Part shown: positions 33,342 through 44,407 of the stretch, piece after piece
Numbering within the stretch: position 1 is the first letter of the stretch
Layout of the letters: each line of letters begins with the position of its first letter
NCBI GenBank assembly: GCA_027382625.1
Contig: JAJKFJ010022690.1
Span: forward strand, 80,673-144,672
Length of the DNA stretch: 64,000 nucleotides
DNA from: Tetmemena sp. SeJ-2015
Taxonomy: Eukaryota; Ciliophora; Spirotrichea; Sporadotrichida; Oxytrichidae
Direction: 5' to 3'
Translations under genes and position numbers: made by a program
Notes under the pieces: model-generated
The model's database searches: none
Seen by the model: only the letters and a program-made list of their open reading frames with translations
Told to the model about the DNA's origin: nothing

Positions 33342-34330
33342 ATGATGTTTAGGCTGAATTATTCTCTTTTTCAAGTATGTATTTTATTTTTAATTTAAAA
33401 ATTAAATGTGGAATAAAAAGGAGGAGATAAGTCCAAATGATTTTACAGAGATTCAGCAGAGAATTAATGAGATTGTATTGGTTAGCATGAATTCAGAGTA
33501 AGAAATGTGCTAGAAAGATCTAATTGTAAATGAACTTCTTCTCTCCGTGTTTAAACTGTATTACCTAAATGAGGAGAGAGACAAGTGTTTGTCTAAGATG
33601 TTTTGAGTAAATTTCTAGGGCAATTATTTTTACATTTATGATTTAAACTCATACTCACATGTGATTTTGAATTAATTTGATTGCAACTATTTTATGTGCA
33701 AATAAATATAAGCTCTTACTACATCATTCAAGTTCACACCACCATCTCAAGTTAATTTATTAAGTTATTAAAATATGTAATAACAGATCAAAACAAGCAC
33801 AAAATCTGTACTTTATTTTTCTTAAATCTAAGATTTCGAATATCATAGAGGTAGATTAACTTGTTGAATCCTCCTTAATTCAAAATAAGCACCCCTGCAC
33901 AATTAGCTGCTGAACTTCACTTCCATCCTAGAAGCCAATAAGGAATTAGGAAGAGTGGCTGATGCTGAGCTAAGACAAGGTCAAATAAATCAAAATGTAG
34001 TCCTATTGAGCTTTCATGGCTATCCTGAATTCCAAGACGTTTCCAAATATAGTTTGGTGTCAGCCACTGACTCCTAACACTCAGTTGAAACTAAAAAAGC
34101 AAGAAGAGCTTAATAGCAAGGGAAATAAAAGAAAAGAAAAATTAATGCAAGAGTAATAATTGGAAAGTCTCTCAAGAAACTGGATTCCTTTTTTAAAAAA
34201 AACCGTATTCTTAGAAAACAAAGATTGCTAAAATATGAAGAAAATACAAATAAAATTTAATCTACAAAAATAATACATCATGGCTTAATAAATAGCCTTC
34301 TTAAGTTCTATTGCAAGTCTGATATAGTTA
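33342..34330 (+). CDS. Gln-rich unrecognised gene ending at or cut by the TBE-like element
   Basis: Two in-frame Mets at 33,342 and 33,345 (MMFRLNYSLFQ), a 45-bp intron, then EEISPNDFTEIQQRINEIVL to a TGA near 33,603 that must be in an intron or be the true end. Open frame resumes (GNYFYIYDLNSYSHVIL...) and, after another TGA near 33,860, a clean block ILEANKELGRVADAELRQGQ...VVLLSFHGYPEF and a Lys-rich stretch (KKLDSFFKKNRILRKQRLLK) run to about 34,260. The frame is still open where the transposon begins, so either the gene ends just inside, or it is split by the element and continues beyond 38.2 kb. Unknown function. Confidence 0.45.
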
Positions 34331-35818
34331 TATTCTAACCTGTGAATTTGGCAAGGTTGATGAGCCATTCTCATAGTAAGAGTACTCTGCTTGCCAGCAG
34401 TAAAAAGAGCCCTGCTTCACCGAGCCATGCTGAGTCGTGAGTGAAAGCAGGGGCTCTTTTAAGAAGCCGCTGCAGACTATGAGACCCATCGAGTAGGTGT
34501 CCAGGCATGGTTTGGCTTCCACTATCTCTGCGACCTCACGATGCCTGATCCATGGGATTGGAGGCAGGCCCTTTCTCGAAGCTGGTTTAGCCAGGGATAG
34601 AAGCATACTCGAAGTTTCCCAAGAAGACCTTGGGTGGGCTCGGCCCCTTTTATAAAAAAATAGTTTTGGGGTCAGGCATCTGTGGGTGACTCCTTGACTA
34701 TGGATGCCTTTTACTATAGCGAGCATAGCTTCTAGTACTTTCCCGCAGCATGTAAGGTGAGGCAGGCCCCTTCGTGAACTATGCAAACGTATAGTCGAAC
34801 TCTTCGTACACCAATAGTACTCCCTCGCTCCAGATGTGCATTTTCTAGAGTGAGTCAAAGCCTTCGACGCCTTTGCCCTTCAAGTGCTATGCAACCTTGA
34901 AATCTTAGAACGATCTCATGAAGGCCGAAGCGTCCTTCCTAAAGTCATCCTTGCTGTAGAATGCGTGATGACTCTTGTCCCTCTGATTAGAGCAGGGAGG
35001 AGTGAAGTAGAGCTTTCCCAAGGCTGCCATGTGCTCGCTCATCATCGTGAGTTCCCATAGGATCGTGAATGCAATCTGCAAATCGTCCAGCGCTTGAACT
35101 AGGCGGCTATGACAGTTTGCTGCCGCATGCGTGGAAGTAGATTCAGAAGACACAAGCTTTGCTGAGCAGTAGCTATGCTTTACCTCCTCCTCGAGCGAAT
35201 GGTGCTAGCCCGACAATGCCTATTACTGCTCCTCCAGCAGCCACACCTACTCCTTTGATTCACCAAGCGATGGCTGAGGAAGGCAAAGAGTTGCCGCCGA
35301 GATACCGAGAATCTGTGCATTCAGCAGCTCGTCGGCCTCATTAATCTCGCATGGCTTGAGCGTCTGCACTAGGATGCGCGTGTATCCGTTCTCCAGAAGC
35401 GCCTCCATAGGATGCTTAGCCAAGTGTTGCTTGAGCTGGAGGGAGCTCTGAAAGTCTGGAATCTTTCCTGAGCATAGGACGCACTCATACTTGCCTCATA
35501 CCTTCAGCTACTGGTAGCAGCCTTGGGCTCTTTCGTGAATCTTTGAGTGTCTTTTGAGCTCCTTAGGCTTATAGATCTTTCCGCAGCGCCGGCATTGCAT
35601 CAGGAGCCTTGGCCTCTGCCCCTGCTTCTTTTAGCGGCCTCGCCGCTACAGCAGCCATAGCTGCAGCCACAAGTCGTATTGCTCCTCCCCTCGCTTCCTT
35701 TACAGCAAGGCTTTGGATAGCTGTTCAGAGCTTTCCTTGCTTTGGTCCTCTGCTGCGTTTTGGGGTTTTTGCCTCTCTAGGCTATGGGGGAGGAGTGCTA
35801 TTGGAGTGTGGCTCTCAT
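34331..35818 (-). pseudogene. TBE 57-kDa-type ORF: C2H2-like zinc finger plus kinase-like domain, degenerate
   Basis: Begins MRATLQQHSSPIAQRGKN at 35,818, a Cys/Arg/Lys-rich N-terminus, then after a frame slip near 35,615 the finger CRRCGKIYKPKELKRHSKIH and a second CVLCSG...LKQHLAKH. An in-frame TGA interrupts between them. The C-terminal half holds a kinase-like fold: AMLAIVKGIHSQGVTHRCLT (HRD replaced by HRC), a GNFEYAS stretch in place of DFG, and DTYSMGLIVCSGFL. Further frame changes lie near 34,650 and 34,860. Known TBE elements carry such a zinc-finger/kinase ORF; here it looks broken and the kinase catalytic residues are altered. The C-terminal limit is approximate. Confidence 0.7.
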
Positions 35819-35950
35819 ATTAAATAGGATTAAATTACCTATTTAATTATAGAGTACATTAACTTACTTTCCCTTGCCTATCGTATACTTTGGAGGTTGC
35901 TTTCATAGGCTATGGTGTCTCTTCCTGTGCTTTCAATGGTAAGGTAAAAA

Positions 35951-36015
35951 AAACATCCAAAATCATCTCTTTTTGGGGGGTTTAAAAACATCCTTTTTCA
36001 TCTCTTTTTTAGATA
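35951..36015 (+). repeat. Short tandem repeat between TBE ORFs
   Basis: AAACATCC followed by a T/A spacer and CATCTCTTTTT occurs twice with a 35-base period (35,951 and 35,986), separated by a G6 run at 35,975-35,980. It lies in the intergenic gap between the divergent zinc-finger/kinase and 22-kDa-like ORFs, so it may be a promoter or terminus-derived element. Confidence 0.6.
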
Positions 36016-36273
36016 TCGTGAATTCAACCCTGATTGGAAAGCCAGAACACATAGCGTGGCAAGACAAGCTATCAGCGAGTGAGACACTCTCAGTGGGTGC
36101 TATCGCTGGGTACACAAGCTTAAGTCACTAGGGTAAATTACCCTGTAGGATATTAACCAGGCAGCATCTCCTATTAAGTACTCAAGCAATAGAGCACTTA
36201 AGTAACCGATTTTAATCAAACTTAAAGTTTATCTCATAGCGGGCAGAACGAGCAGGACCTAGCGTTAGTCACA

Positions 36274-37055
36274 ATGAACTCGAGCTTCAGAACACACATG
36301 AGCATTAACCAGACTCACATCGTCAACAGCAAGCAGCTTGAGTCACGCTTCAGCTCGAAGAGTGACCTCTACTCATACCTCAAGTTTCAAGGTAAGGTAT
36401 TTCACATCGCTGACGCTGAAATAGCTGGCTTCCACCTTCCAAGCCAGAAGCGCACAAGCCTGAGATTTCTCTGAGACGTCCTCTCTGGCCAGAAGCTGCT
36501 GATCAGGACTGCAGAGCTCGTGCAGATCAACGTGCCTAACTATCCAGAGCTCTCGGTGGGCAGCATCTTTGCAATGGTGAAAGGAGACAAGGAGCTTCTT
36601 CAGCATCTAAACTTCTATGAGGATGTGGGAGAGTTGCCTGAGCGAAATTTCATGCTTGCCATACTGGGCACCCTCAGAGGGGACTTCCTACAGAAGCTTG
36701 AGCACGCTCAACAGCAATAGAGGATGTCAGGAAAGCTCGAGGAGGAGAAGCTTGAAACTATTGAGATCAGCCCAGAGATGCTCAGGAGCCTGGAAGCCCA
36801 GCCATGCTACTCGAGTAAGTTTTTAGTTGCTTGAGCAAGGCTATAGAGAGAAAAGGCAGGGCTTTGGCTCTATTGAAGGTGAAGTCACCTGGCAAGCGAT
36901 AACAGAAGAAAAGGAAGCGATATGAGATAAGTTGCGCTTATGAGGGAAGAGAGGAGTCAATCCTTCCTAACGGCAGCTTCGCCAACAGCTAGAGGCCTCT
37001 GGACCAAGAGATGAGCATGTTGAGATCTCCTCCTGCCAAGCGACTGATGGCGTGA
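36274..37055 (+). pseudogene. TBE 22-kDa-type ORF with one in-frame TGA and one slip
   Basis: Starts MNSSFRTHMSINQTHIVNSK at 36,274. The frame is intact except for TGA at 36,472-36,474 (between LRFL and DVLSGQKLL) and a one-base shift near the T-run at 36,820, after which a basic tail (KRQQKKRKRYEISC...SPPAKRLMA) runs to TGA at 37,053. About 255 residues. The TBE 22-kDa protein has no known enzymatic domain. Its position between the other two ORFs and opposite orientation fit the TBE plan. Confidence 0.7.
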
Positions 37056-37104
37056 AATGAAAGTATAGGTATATAAACTTAAGTACCTTAAAATTTAAGC
37101 ATAA

Positions 37105-38142
37105 TCACTCTAATTCATTGACTCTCGCTTCCATCCTCCTCAGGCCACGCGCTATGGTCTTCATACAATCCACTTGCTCAATCGATCGGATGGCGCTGCC
37201 GATTATCTCAATGTGCTGGCTTTGACTCACTCTGAAGTCCTCTCTCGCCAGCGCTCGCTTATAGTGGGCTTTCACTCTGGAGAAGACCTCCTCAATGGGG
37301 TTGAACGCAGAGGAGTAAGGAGCGTTGAAGACGAGCTCTATGCGTGAGACAGCGCACGCCTGCGCCACTGCGCGAGAGTAATGGGCTCACAGGTTGTCTA
37401 GGAAGACGATGAGCTACTCCTCAGGATGGCGCTCCCGCAGCAGCGTCAGCTCTCTTGCTATGATCTCGATAGTGATAGACATCTCCCGCAGCGCGAACCC
37501 TTCCAGGCCCTCGTTCGAGCTGACCATAACGAGCGCCGCAATGGTGTCGAGCTTGATTCCCTCCTTGAGCAGGACCTGGTTCTGGTAAGGCTTGGCCCAG
37601 GACCTGATGGTTGCATGGTAAGGCTTGAAGATGGTCTCATCGAGGTAGACTATGTGAGCCCTCTCACCCCTGAACGCCAGCATCCGCCTGTAGACGCTAG
37701 CTTATGTCCTCAGTATCTCCTCTCGCTTATGGCTGCTCAGGCTGTAGTCGCTCCTAGTCACCTTGAACTTGACGCCATGCGCGCGGTACATCCTTCTCAG
37801 CGAGCCCTTGCTGAGCAGCACCTCGGGGTTATGGCGATGGAACATGAGGCATCGCTGAGAGAGGCTGAGGTGCTTCCACGCTGCCAGAGTGTGGTCGCTC
37901 AGGAGGAAGCAGAGGTGCTCGAACGTCAGCAGAGCTCGCGCCTGAGCTTCACTGCAATGCGCGGTCGGAGCCCTTAGCGCCCCTCAGCATGCTTTCTGAA
38001 TGGAGAACATTCCAACTCCAGTCGCAGCCATGATCTCGGCGTAGGAGCAATAGCTGAGGCTGTCCTCGGTGGGAGTCAGCGTTCTGAACCTCAGCAGGAT
38101 AACGAGTTGAGCTAGCTATGGTGGCAGCACCTTCCTCTGCAT
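37105..38142 (-). CDS. TBE 42-kDa-type DDE transposase (IS630/Tc1-like), two in-frame TGA codons
   Basis: 345 codons from Met 38,142 (MQRKVLPPWLAQLV) to TGA at 37,105 with no frameshift. An N-terminal helix-turn-helix-like part contains TDYSL-type basic segments (FKVTRSDYSLSSHKREE). The DDE triad is visible: first Asp in HIVYLDETIF, second in LIVFLDNL, and the Glu in YSSAFNPIEEVFSRVKAHY. At least three Gln are encoded by TAG/TAA. Two in-frame TGAs, at 37,984-37,986 (after KAC) and 37,387-37,389 (after LDNL), are the only breaks; both could be former CGA codons. In Oxytricha these transposases take part in developmental DNA elimination. As it stands it is non-functional unless TGA is read through. 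Confidence 0.85.
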
Positions 38143-38318
38143 TGTGATGTTTGTAAATATGTAAAAGGTTAATAATTCTTTTCTTACCCTTTATCTTCAC
38201 AAATCCTTCTTGAATATCAACATGGAAACTTTGAGTATAAAATAGGCCTCTTTTTCAAATTTTATTTTTATCAAAGCATAATAAAGATGCATAGATGAGA
38301 AAATAATCGTCGTTTTCA

Positions 38319-40950
38319 ATGGAAATTGAAGTCTTTGCGATGCAAGGACCTCATCAACAAGAATTAAATGACGAGAATGTTGATGATTTGATAGGCATAG
38401 CTCTTCAGAAATATTTTTTAGTTTATTTTTGCTTAAATGCAGTGAATAACTTTGCAATGAGACTATTTTAAAGGTCTTGGATGACAACATACAGCTAAAT
38501 AAAAATTATTCGACGAACGACAAGAACATTCCTTACTTTATTTTTTCTTCCCTAATAACCCACAGAATAGGTAATTCACTTAGCTGAGAAGATTGTTTCA
38601 GGCTCAACTGCTCTGCAGCATTCTACAAAAGTAAAACTGAATGGAGAACCAAGCTCATTATATATTATTTTACTCAAAAAGAAGAATAGAAAAATTATAA
38701 AAGACTACTACTTCTCTCATTACTAGCTATAATTGTTATAATTGGAAGAAGGATACGAAGCAACCATAATACTAAAGGCCAGCTAATCAAAATTTATCGG
38801 TAAAGTCTAACAGCATATCAAAGAATTTCACTTCGCAAATTACCAAATAAAATTAAAAATAACTACTCAATAAGCCAAACTCCCCCAATACAAATTAATT
38901 CCGCTAAACTAGCAAAAGAAATGCTTTGTAAGTTTAAAAAATAATACCCACAATTTTATATTAAATACTTTTTCTAAGTCTCAGGAGGCTAAAATCCTTA
39001 GAAAAATCCATAGTAGCAGGTATCAGATTACGAAGACTCAAATGTCTAAAATATTCTAAAATCTAAGGTAGATAGCAAAATAGAAAACGATCTGTTGAAA
39101 AACGCGAAACAGACAAAGAATTCTGATGAAAATAAAGCATCTTAAATATATTTTATGAAACTGAAAAGTAAGGAAAAGAGAAGAAAAGGCCGTCTCTCAC
39201 AAACCCAGGGTTGAGAAAGTTTAGGACGTAAAGAGAGTATGAAAATAAAATCGCACTAGAATAGAAAATTGAAAGTAGTAAGCCTGATGGAAGCAACAAA
39301 CAGTCAGATAAAGCAAATGAACTTGCAATGAATTAAAATAAGATCAAGGGAAGTAATAGTCAGATTGATCACGAAGAGAGCAATGACTTAGTAGAGAGTG
39401 AACTTATATGAGTCAGTTAATTTATTAAAATAAACTAGAGGATAATGAGTCAATGACAAATGACACGATTGCAAAGAATATTTCGTAGTTAAGAAAGAGC
39501 TTCCGAGGATATGGAAGAAGAAAGATAAAGATTATTCATGATTTTTCCAATGAGATTTCTGGATCTTAGAACGAAACTTCTAATCAGCTTAAGCTTTCGA
39601 TATCATCTAATGACGAATTTAAAATTTCTGGCCTTGGTAAATCGAATAACCCTAACGACAAAGGAAGTTCAATGATGATAGGCTTATTTTTAATTTTTTC
39701 AAGTTCTTCGAGAGGCAGATCCACAAATGCTCACATGAGTCCTCCTCTGAATAAGATAAACACTAAGCCTTTTACAAGGTAAGCTCAGTTCAACGGTCTT
39801 GATGAATACTCTTCAGTGCATTAGAGCCAGGAAAAGCACAAATCCCTTATAGCAGGAGAGAATGACATAGAACAGACAAACAACCATTCAATTTTAATTA
39901 TGGTCTTGATGAGATCTTAGACACAAATCTGTCATCTTTTTAGGACACCTCTAAATTTCAAAGTTCATTTTATGGAAATAAATATCCCAAATTTGTAAAA
40001 ACGTTACGGAAAATCGCTAAGGATGGATAGGAAAGTTTAGAGAAGATAAATATCAGTTTAGTTGACAGCAATAGAAAGAGTTTAAAATTCTATCTTTGCT
40101 TAAATAATAACTTCATTATGAGTACTGATTTTTTCACTAAGAGAAATTAAAACTTTAACTCTACGAGAAGAAGATCTTCCAATCAGATGAATTTATCTTA
40201 ATTTAGGGTTTGGAGGAAGATTGAGAGACAACAGAGACAGTGACAGCAAAGACCCAAGTTTCTTGCGGCTGAATTTAAAAGATGAATCAGTCCAGCAGCA
40301 TTAAGATACTTTCCCTGCTATAAATGAATCGGTGAATATGTCCTTCTACAAGTCTGGAATAGATAACTCCCCTTCAATTAATCTACTGAGTAGCCACCCT
40401 TTCGATAAATAGAGTTTCGCTGAGAGCAATATTCAAACAGTGAAGATATATAAGAAAGCTAACTAGGAGCTCTTCAATTAACTTTTTGAGAAGGATGAAT
40501 CCAATTCCCCACAGTAAAACGAGTTCATACAAAGAAAGACATTCTACAAAGCGAAGTTAGACCAACTTCAAAAGCAAGTATTTAAATTAACAGAGTAGCG
40601 AGTGAGGCAAAGTTCGATGAGTAACCAAAGAGGAAGAGAATTAATCCAGCTAAGAGAGAACTCGTTCGATTCTAATCCCTAGGCGGCATTAAAAGTGCAG
40701 AAGAATGCTTCTCAATAGGTAAATAGTATGAAAGGAAAAGTATTAGAGCTATCAGAGTTACGTCTCTCTCACAAATACTATTCTACTAAGGATAATTTAA
40801 GTTCAAGTATAAACAATAGAAATAAGCTCTAACATTTTTCATAAGGAAGCAACCCAAATGCTCTTAGAATAAGCTAGTACTTAGATAAATTATAACTTTC
40901 TTTTTTTAATAGAATATAAGAAGAATAATCGTGAATTAATAGCAACAAGT
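38319..40950 (+). CDS. Ser/Asn/Gln/Lys-rich protein, unrecognised
   Basis: Coding character (ciliate code) from Met 38,319 (MEIEVFAMQGPHQQELND). Blocks: a helical part to about 38,960, then VSDYEDSNVQNILKSKVDSK, a Lys/Arg-rich segment (KSKEKRRKGRLSQTQG), QREYENKIALEQKIESSKPD, and from about 39,480 a long Ser/Asn-rich part (LRKSFRGYGRRKIKIIHDF, SNNPNDKGSS, GRSTNAHMSPPLNKINTKP) continuing past 40,600 (QREKTFYKAKLDQ-like). Frame changes every 200-400 bases indicate introns, small IESs or indels that I could not place. It is low-complexity and of unknown function. It starts about 180 bp beyond the transposase, so it could be the continuation of the gene at 33.3-34.3 kb split by the element. Confidence 0.45.
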
Positions 40951-41199
40951 AAACCTAAAGAAAATATATTAGCTATCTCTAATAACTTCACTAATAGAAA
41001 TATAGATCTGGAATAAACAGCTAAGATTGTCTACAAGATATTTTATTATAAAGCTTATCATAATTTTAGATATCGAACAAGAATGTCAAACTTGAGAAAC
41101 TATTCGCTCAAAAATAAATCTATTGACTATTTATTTATATTAAACAATTCAGAAATGTTCTATGATTGAAATTCGATACATTTAGAATTAAAATCTACC

Positions 41200-42045
41200 T
41201 CAAATATCTAGATATTTTGAGTTTTTATGGGAAAAGTGAGACATCATAGATCTAGTTTTGCTAAGTGAAGATTTAACATTTTCAGCTCTTCTTTAGTCCT
41301 TCATTCTAAAAATCTCTCTCGGGTTTATAGGATCTAAAGGTGCTGCATTTGATTAAGAATCCAACTCTGAAATATGTTCATTCACTCTGTATGTATTAGA
41401 TAAGCTCTTAATAGATTATGGGACGTTCATTCCAGAACTAGAATTAGGTTGGTAGTTAGAGATTAGTCTTTACACAGACTTAAGTGGCCTATTTTTCAAA
41501 AGAGCCTAGGGATCAAATGTTCGATGCTGGAAATTATCTGCTGTCTGCTTCAAATTATGCTGAATATCCTCCTCTAGCTTCTCTTTTTGCTTAAATTATT
41601 GCATCTTCTTGATTTGTATTTCTCTTCTGAGAATATTGGCGTTGTTGTCTAAGAAGTTTTTGAAGACAGGTTTTTATTTCATAAGTCTATCATTGAGGTA
41701 ATTTTCTCTGTCTTGATCTCTGCGCTACTAGACATATTGATTCATGTATTAATTTTGGATAAGTTAGTTTATAACGCCATCTCTCATCTGGGCTCTTTAG
41801 GAAGTTGAATAACCCCTGCTCCTTTAGAGAAGCTTGAAATTGAATCTGCTTCCCCTTGAACGATTGTGGAGTTGTTAAGTTTGGTTCTTTTGAATTAGAG
41901 TGAAGAGGTGTCCTCATTATTATTTATAGTGCTGCTGTATTTCACAGATGGAGGTGCTATGCTTTGAGCTGGGCTTAAACCTGTAGTCTATGTCTTTTAA
42001 GAAGGAGTATTATCAAAATTATTTTTGTAACTCTTAATTCTCTAT
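41200..42045 (-). CDS. Gln/Asn-rich protein, C-terminal part clear, unrecognised
   Basis: The clearest block runs from about 41,760 to TGA at 41,200: MNQYVQQRRDQDRENYLNDR, FKNFLDNNANILRREIQIKK, QHRTFDPQALLKNRPLKSVQ, ending SHFSHKNSKYLDI. Upstream, DNTPSQKTQTTGLSPAQSIA and PPSVKYSSTINNNEDTSSL are in a different frame, with slips near 41,720-41,830. The start is not found; the frame is open up to about 42,060, touching the stop of the next minus-strand gene. The composition suggests a coiled-coil cytoskeletal protein. No family assigned. Confidence 0.5.
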
Positions 42046-42069
42046 TATAGGCAAAACTTAATTTGAAAA

Positions 42070-44229
42070 TCACATAATTAATTACTATTCATTACTTTAA
42101 ATAGTATCTACAATTTTTAACAAACTTCCAAGGTTTTTTTTATTAAGTCTCTCTATAACGCATTTCAATTTCTAGTCATGAGGATTATACTCTTTAAATT
42201 TATAGAATAAAATATAAGCAGAGGTTAAATCGCAAGTGTCATTAAGTAAATGTTTCCCTTATTCATAAAATTCTTATACTCTAAATAAATGTGTACTATA
42301 CTTTACAAAACTAATAGAGCTAACTATAGAAAGAGTTCTCTTTGGTCTTTCATTCTTGTAGTGATTTAGCTTGAATTGATTGAGTTAGAGATTATGCTTC
42401 TTATGCTTAAAAAAGTAAGGATAGTCCATGATCTCATCATTTGAAAGAGGAACTTTAGAGAAGTTATTGGTCTGCCTCACATCAGACTCTTGATCCCTCA
42501 TCATCTACTGAACTTTGCTGCTAAGAGCCATGTAGTCTGTGACTTTAGCATCTCCAAACAAGGCAGACATCTCATTCTCATCGATTAAGTCATCATTTCT
42601 CTAGTACACACATTAAATTAGTAGGATAACTTACAGTATCAACTTTTTGGAAAAGCAAAAGACTGTCATTCAAAGTAAAGTCCAAATTAAAATAGCTCAG
42701 AGAAAACAGAAAGTTATCCTTTTCTTATCTAATTAGTCTATGGAAAATATTAAATAAAAAAAATATTACCATAGAGATATCGAAAAAGCAGAATGCTTCT
42801 TAAGAGTTTTAAAAACCTCGTCTAAGCTTGGCTTAAACTTGATCATGGAACAAGTCAATATTTAAAGAGGGTTTAGGTTTCCACTAAAAATTGTTATTGT
42901 TGACAAAAGTCTGCATCTCAGAAGTATAAACTACTCTTCCTTCCTCACTTTTCTACTTGTATAATTGCTTGGCAAAAATCTGAACTAGCTTATTAAGCTG
43001 TACAAGATTAAAGTTGTTAGGATTAGAAGCATTGCATTAAAGATAGGCGAAGATGTCTTTTTCATCATTTATATTAGTCTTAATCCCCAACCTCTTGAAG
43101 ATAGTTTTGAATACAGTTGAGGCTACCTCATTTGTTTATCCTCTTTAAATTAAATTGATGAATGATTGACTCTATCTTCCCTGAACATTTCAAATCTCAC
43201 TCTGTTGAATCTTTGAGGATTAATTTGGTACTTCGAGATTATGTTCAGTACTTTTTAAAGTAGCTAGAATTCACTAGTGCTCCCATTATTTGCTTGATAG
43301 AGAGAGATCTGCTTGCTCTCTAGATAATCAAGATAGGATTTGTCCTTCTTATTCTTTTGAGGTTCTAGGTCTACCTCATCTTTAAAGTCAACGGTATCAT
43401 TCATAGTTTGCTGCTTCGTAAAGAAATCGTTTGCATTCAATTAACACTCAGAGTAAATATAAGATTAAGCATTCGATTAGGTTCTCCTATTCAATCTCTT
43501 TTCATACTTATTTTAAACGGTATTGATTTAAGTATAAAATAAATACTCAAATTCAATTACAATATTAAACTTATAGTGTGATTTAAATACAATCATAGCA
43601 ATATTGAATCCAGTGTAGCTCTCAACTATTAAAATATTTGAAGTGCGTCAGGATTTGTTTAGATCTTGGACAACTTAGATCTATTTAAGTTTCTCTCAGA
43701 CAGAACTTAGCCAGCTCCTTCATATTTACTATCAGTCTCATCTCTTCTTAATACGGAAGAATTTAAAATTGAAAATTTAGAGACCTAGGATAAATAGGGT
43801 ACTCCCTCTCTCCTCTGGCTACTGAGTCACTTTTCGCTTTCATTTTTCTTTCTCAAGCCCCACTCTCCTCTGAATGACTTTGAAATCTTAAAATATGTTA
43901 CTTACGATTCCTAATCCATGTATAAGTATTTTAGCGCCTCCAAATAATTGATCTTTCCATTTCTGTCGAACTATCGAATGACTTAATTCTTAAATTTGAA
44001 AGTAAGCTCGATGTCCAGACACTCTAAGATCTAAAAGAACACCGCTTGCTTCACTGTTCCCTGCTTTTCTAAAACTCATAGGTAAGAATAAGTTAAGGAG
44101 AATAATTAATAAGCTTTTTTTACCTTCATCTATCCGAGTAAAGGCTCTTTTTAGTTTAGCTTTAACCTCATTCTGTTTTTCAACAAGGGCTATTTACTTT
44201 GATACTTTTTGCTGTTACGAAGTAGACAT
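42070..44229 (-). CDS. EF-hand-containing protein, unrecognised family
   Basis: Starts MSTSQQQKVSKQIALVEKQN at 44,229. A 49-bp intron (about 44,077-44,125) precedes VLEKQGTVKQAVFFQILECL. An EF-hand-like loop FDRNGKINYLEALKYL occurs near 43,950; a 19-bp candidate intron follows at about 43,890. Middle exons are Leu/Lys/Asn-rich. The final block DDLIDENEMSALFGDAKVTD...VPLSNDEIMDYPYFFKHKKH and ILFYKFKEYNPHDQKLKCVI ends in TGA at 42,070. About 650 residues. A calcium-binding ciliary or cytoskeletal role is plausible but inferred from one motif. Frame gaps near 42,620 and 42,760 (AT-rich) are introns or IESs. Confidence 0.6.
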
Positions 44230-44407
44230 AGTTTACTAAAATAAGTCCTGATTTTATTATTCTTATCTTCATTTCAACTCAATCGAAAATGCAATTTTAA
44301 AGCGAAATCAATACAATAAAAGTTGAAATACTTAATAAATTAAGGACTACAAATATCTCGGAATAAATAATTATTGATAGTTTAGGTATAAAAGAAGCAT
44401 AGCTCGA

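Larger units (their letters stand above)
34331..38142. mobile_element. TBE-like DNA transposon (oxytrichid telomere-bearing element family)
   Basis: About 3.8 kb that is clearly GC-richer than the host sequence, with three ORFs in the TBE layout: a zinc-finger/kinase-like ORF (-), a 22-kDa-like ORF (+) and a DDE transposase (-). The limits given are those of the ORFs; I could not identify the terminal inverted repeats or the short ANT target duplication by eye, so the ends may be decayed or lie within about 200 bp outside. TAA/TAG act as Gln inside the ORFs. TBE elements are germline-limited and excised during macronuclear development in Oxytricha. Confidence 0.85.

Noticed and set aside
35755..35772. 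Telomere-like T4G4T4 stretch inside the transposon
   Set aside because: It is a single unit within the N-terminal coding part of the zinc-finger ORF (encoding KNPK), not at an element end and not repeated, so a telomere or terminal repeat is not supported.
37426..37977. A 183-codon plus-strand ORF opposite the transposase
   Set aside because: It is the antisense shadow of the GC-rich transposase gene, whose DDE motifs are on the minus strand.
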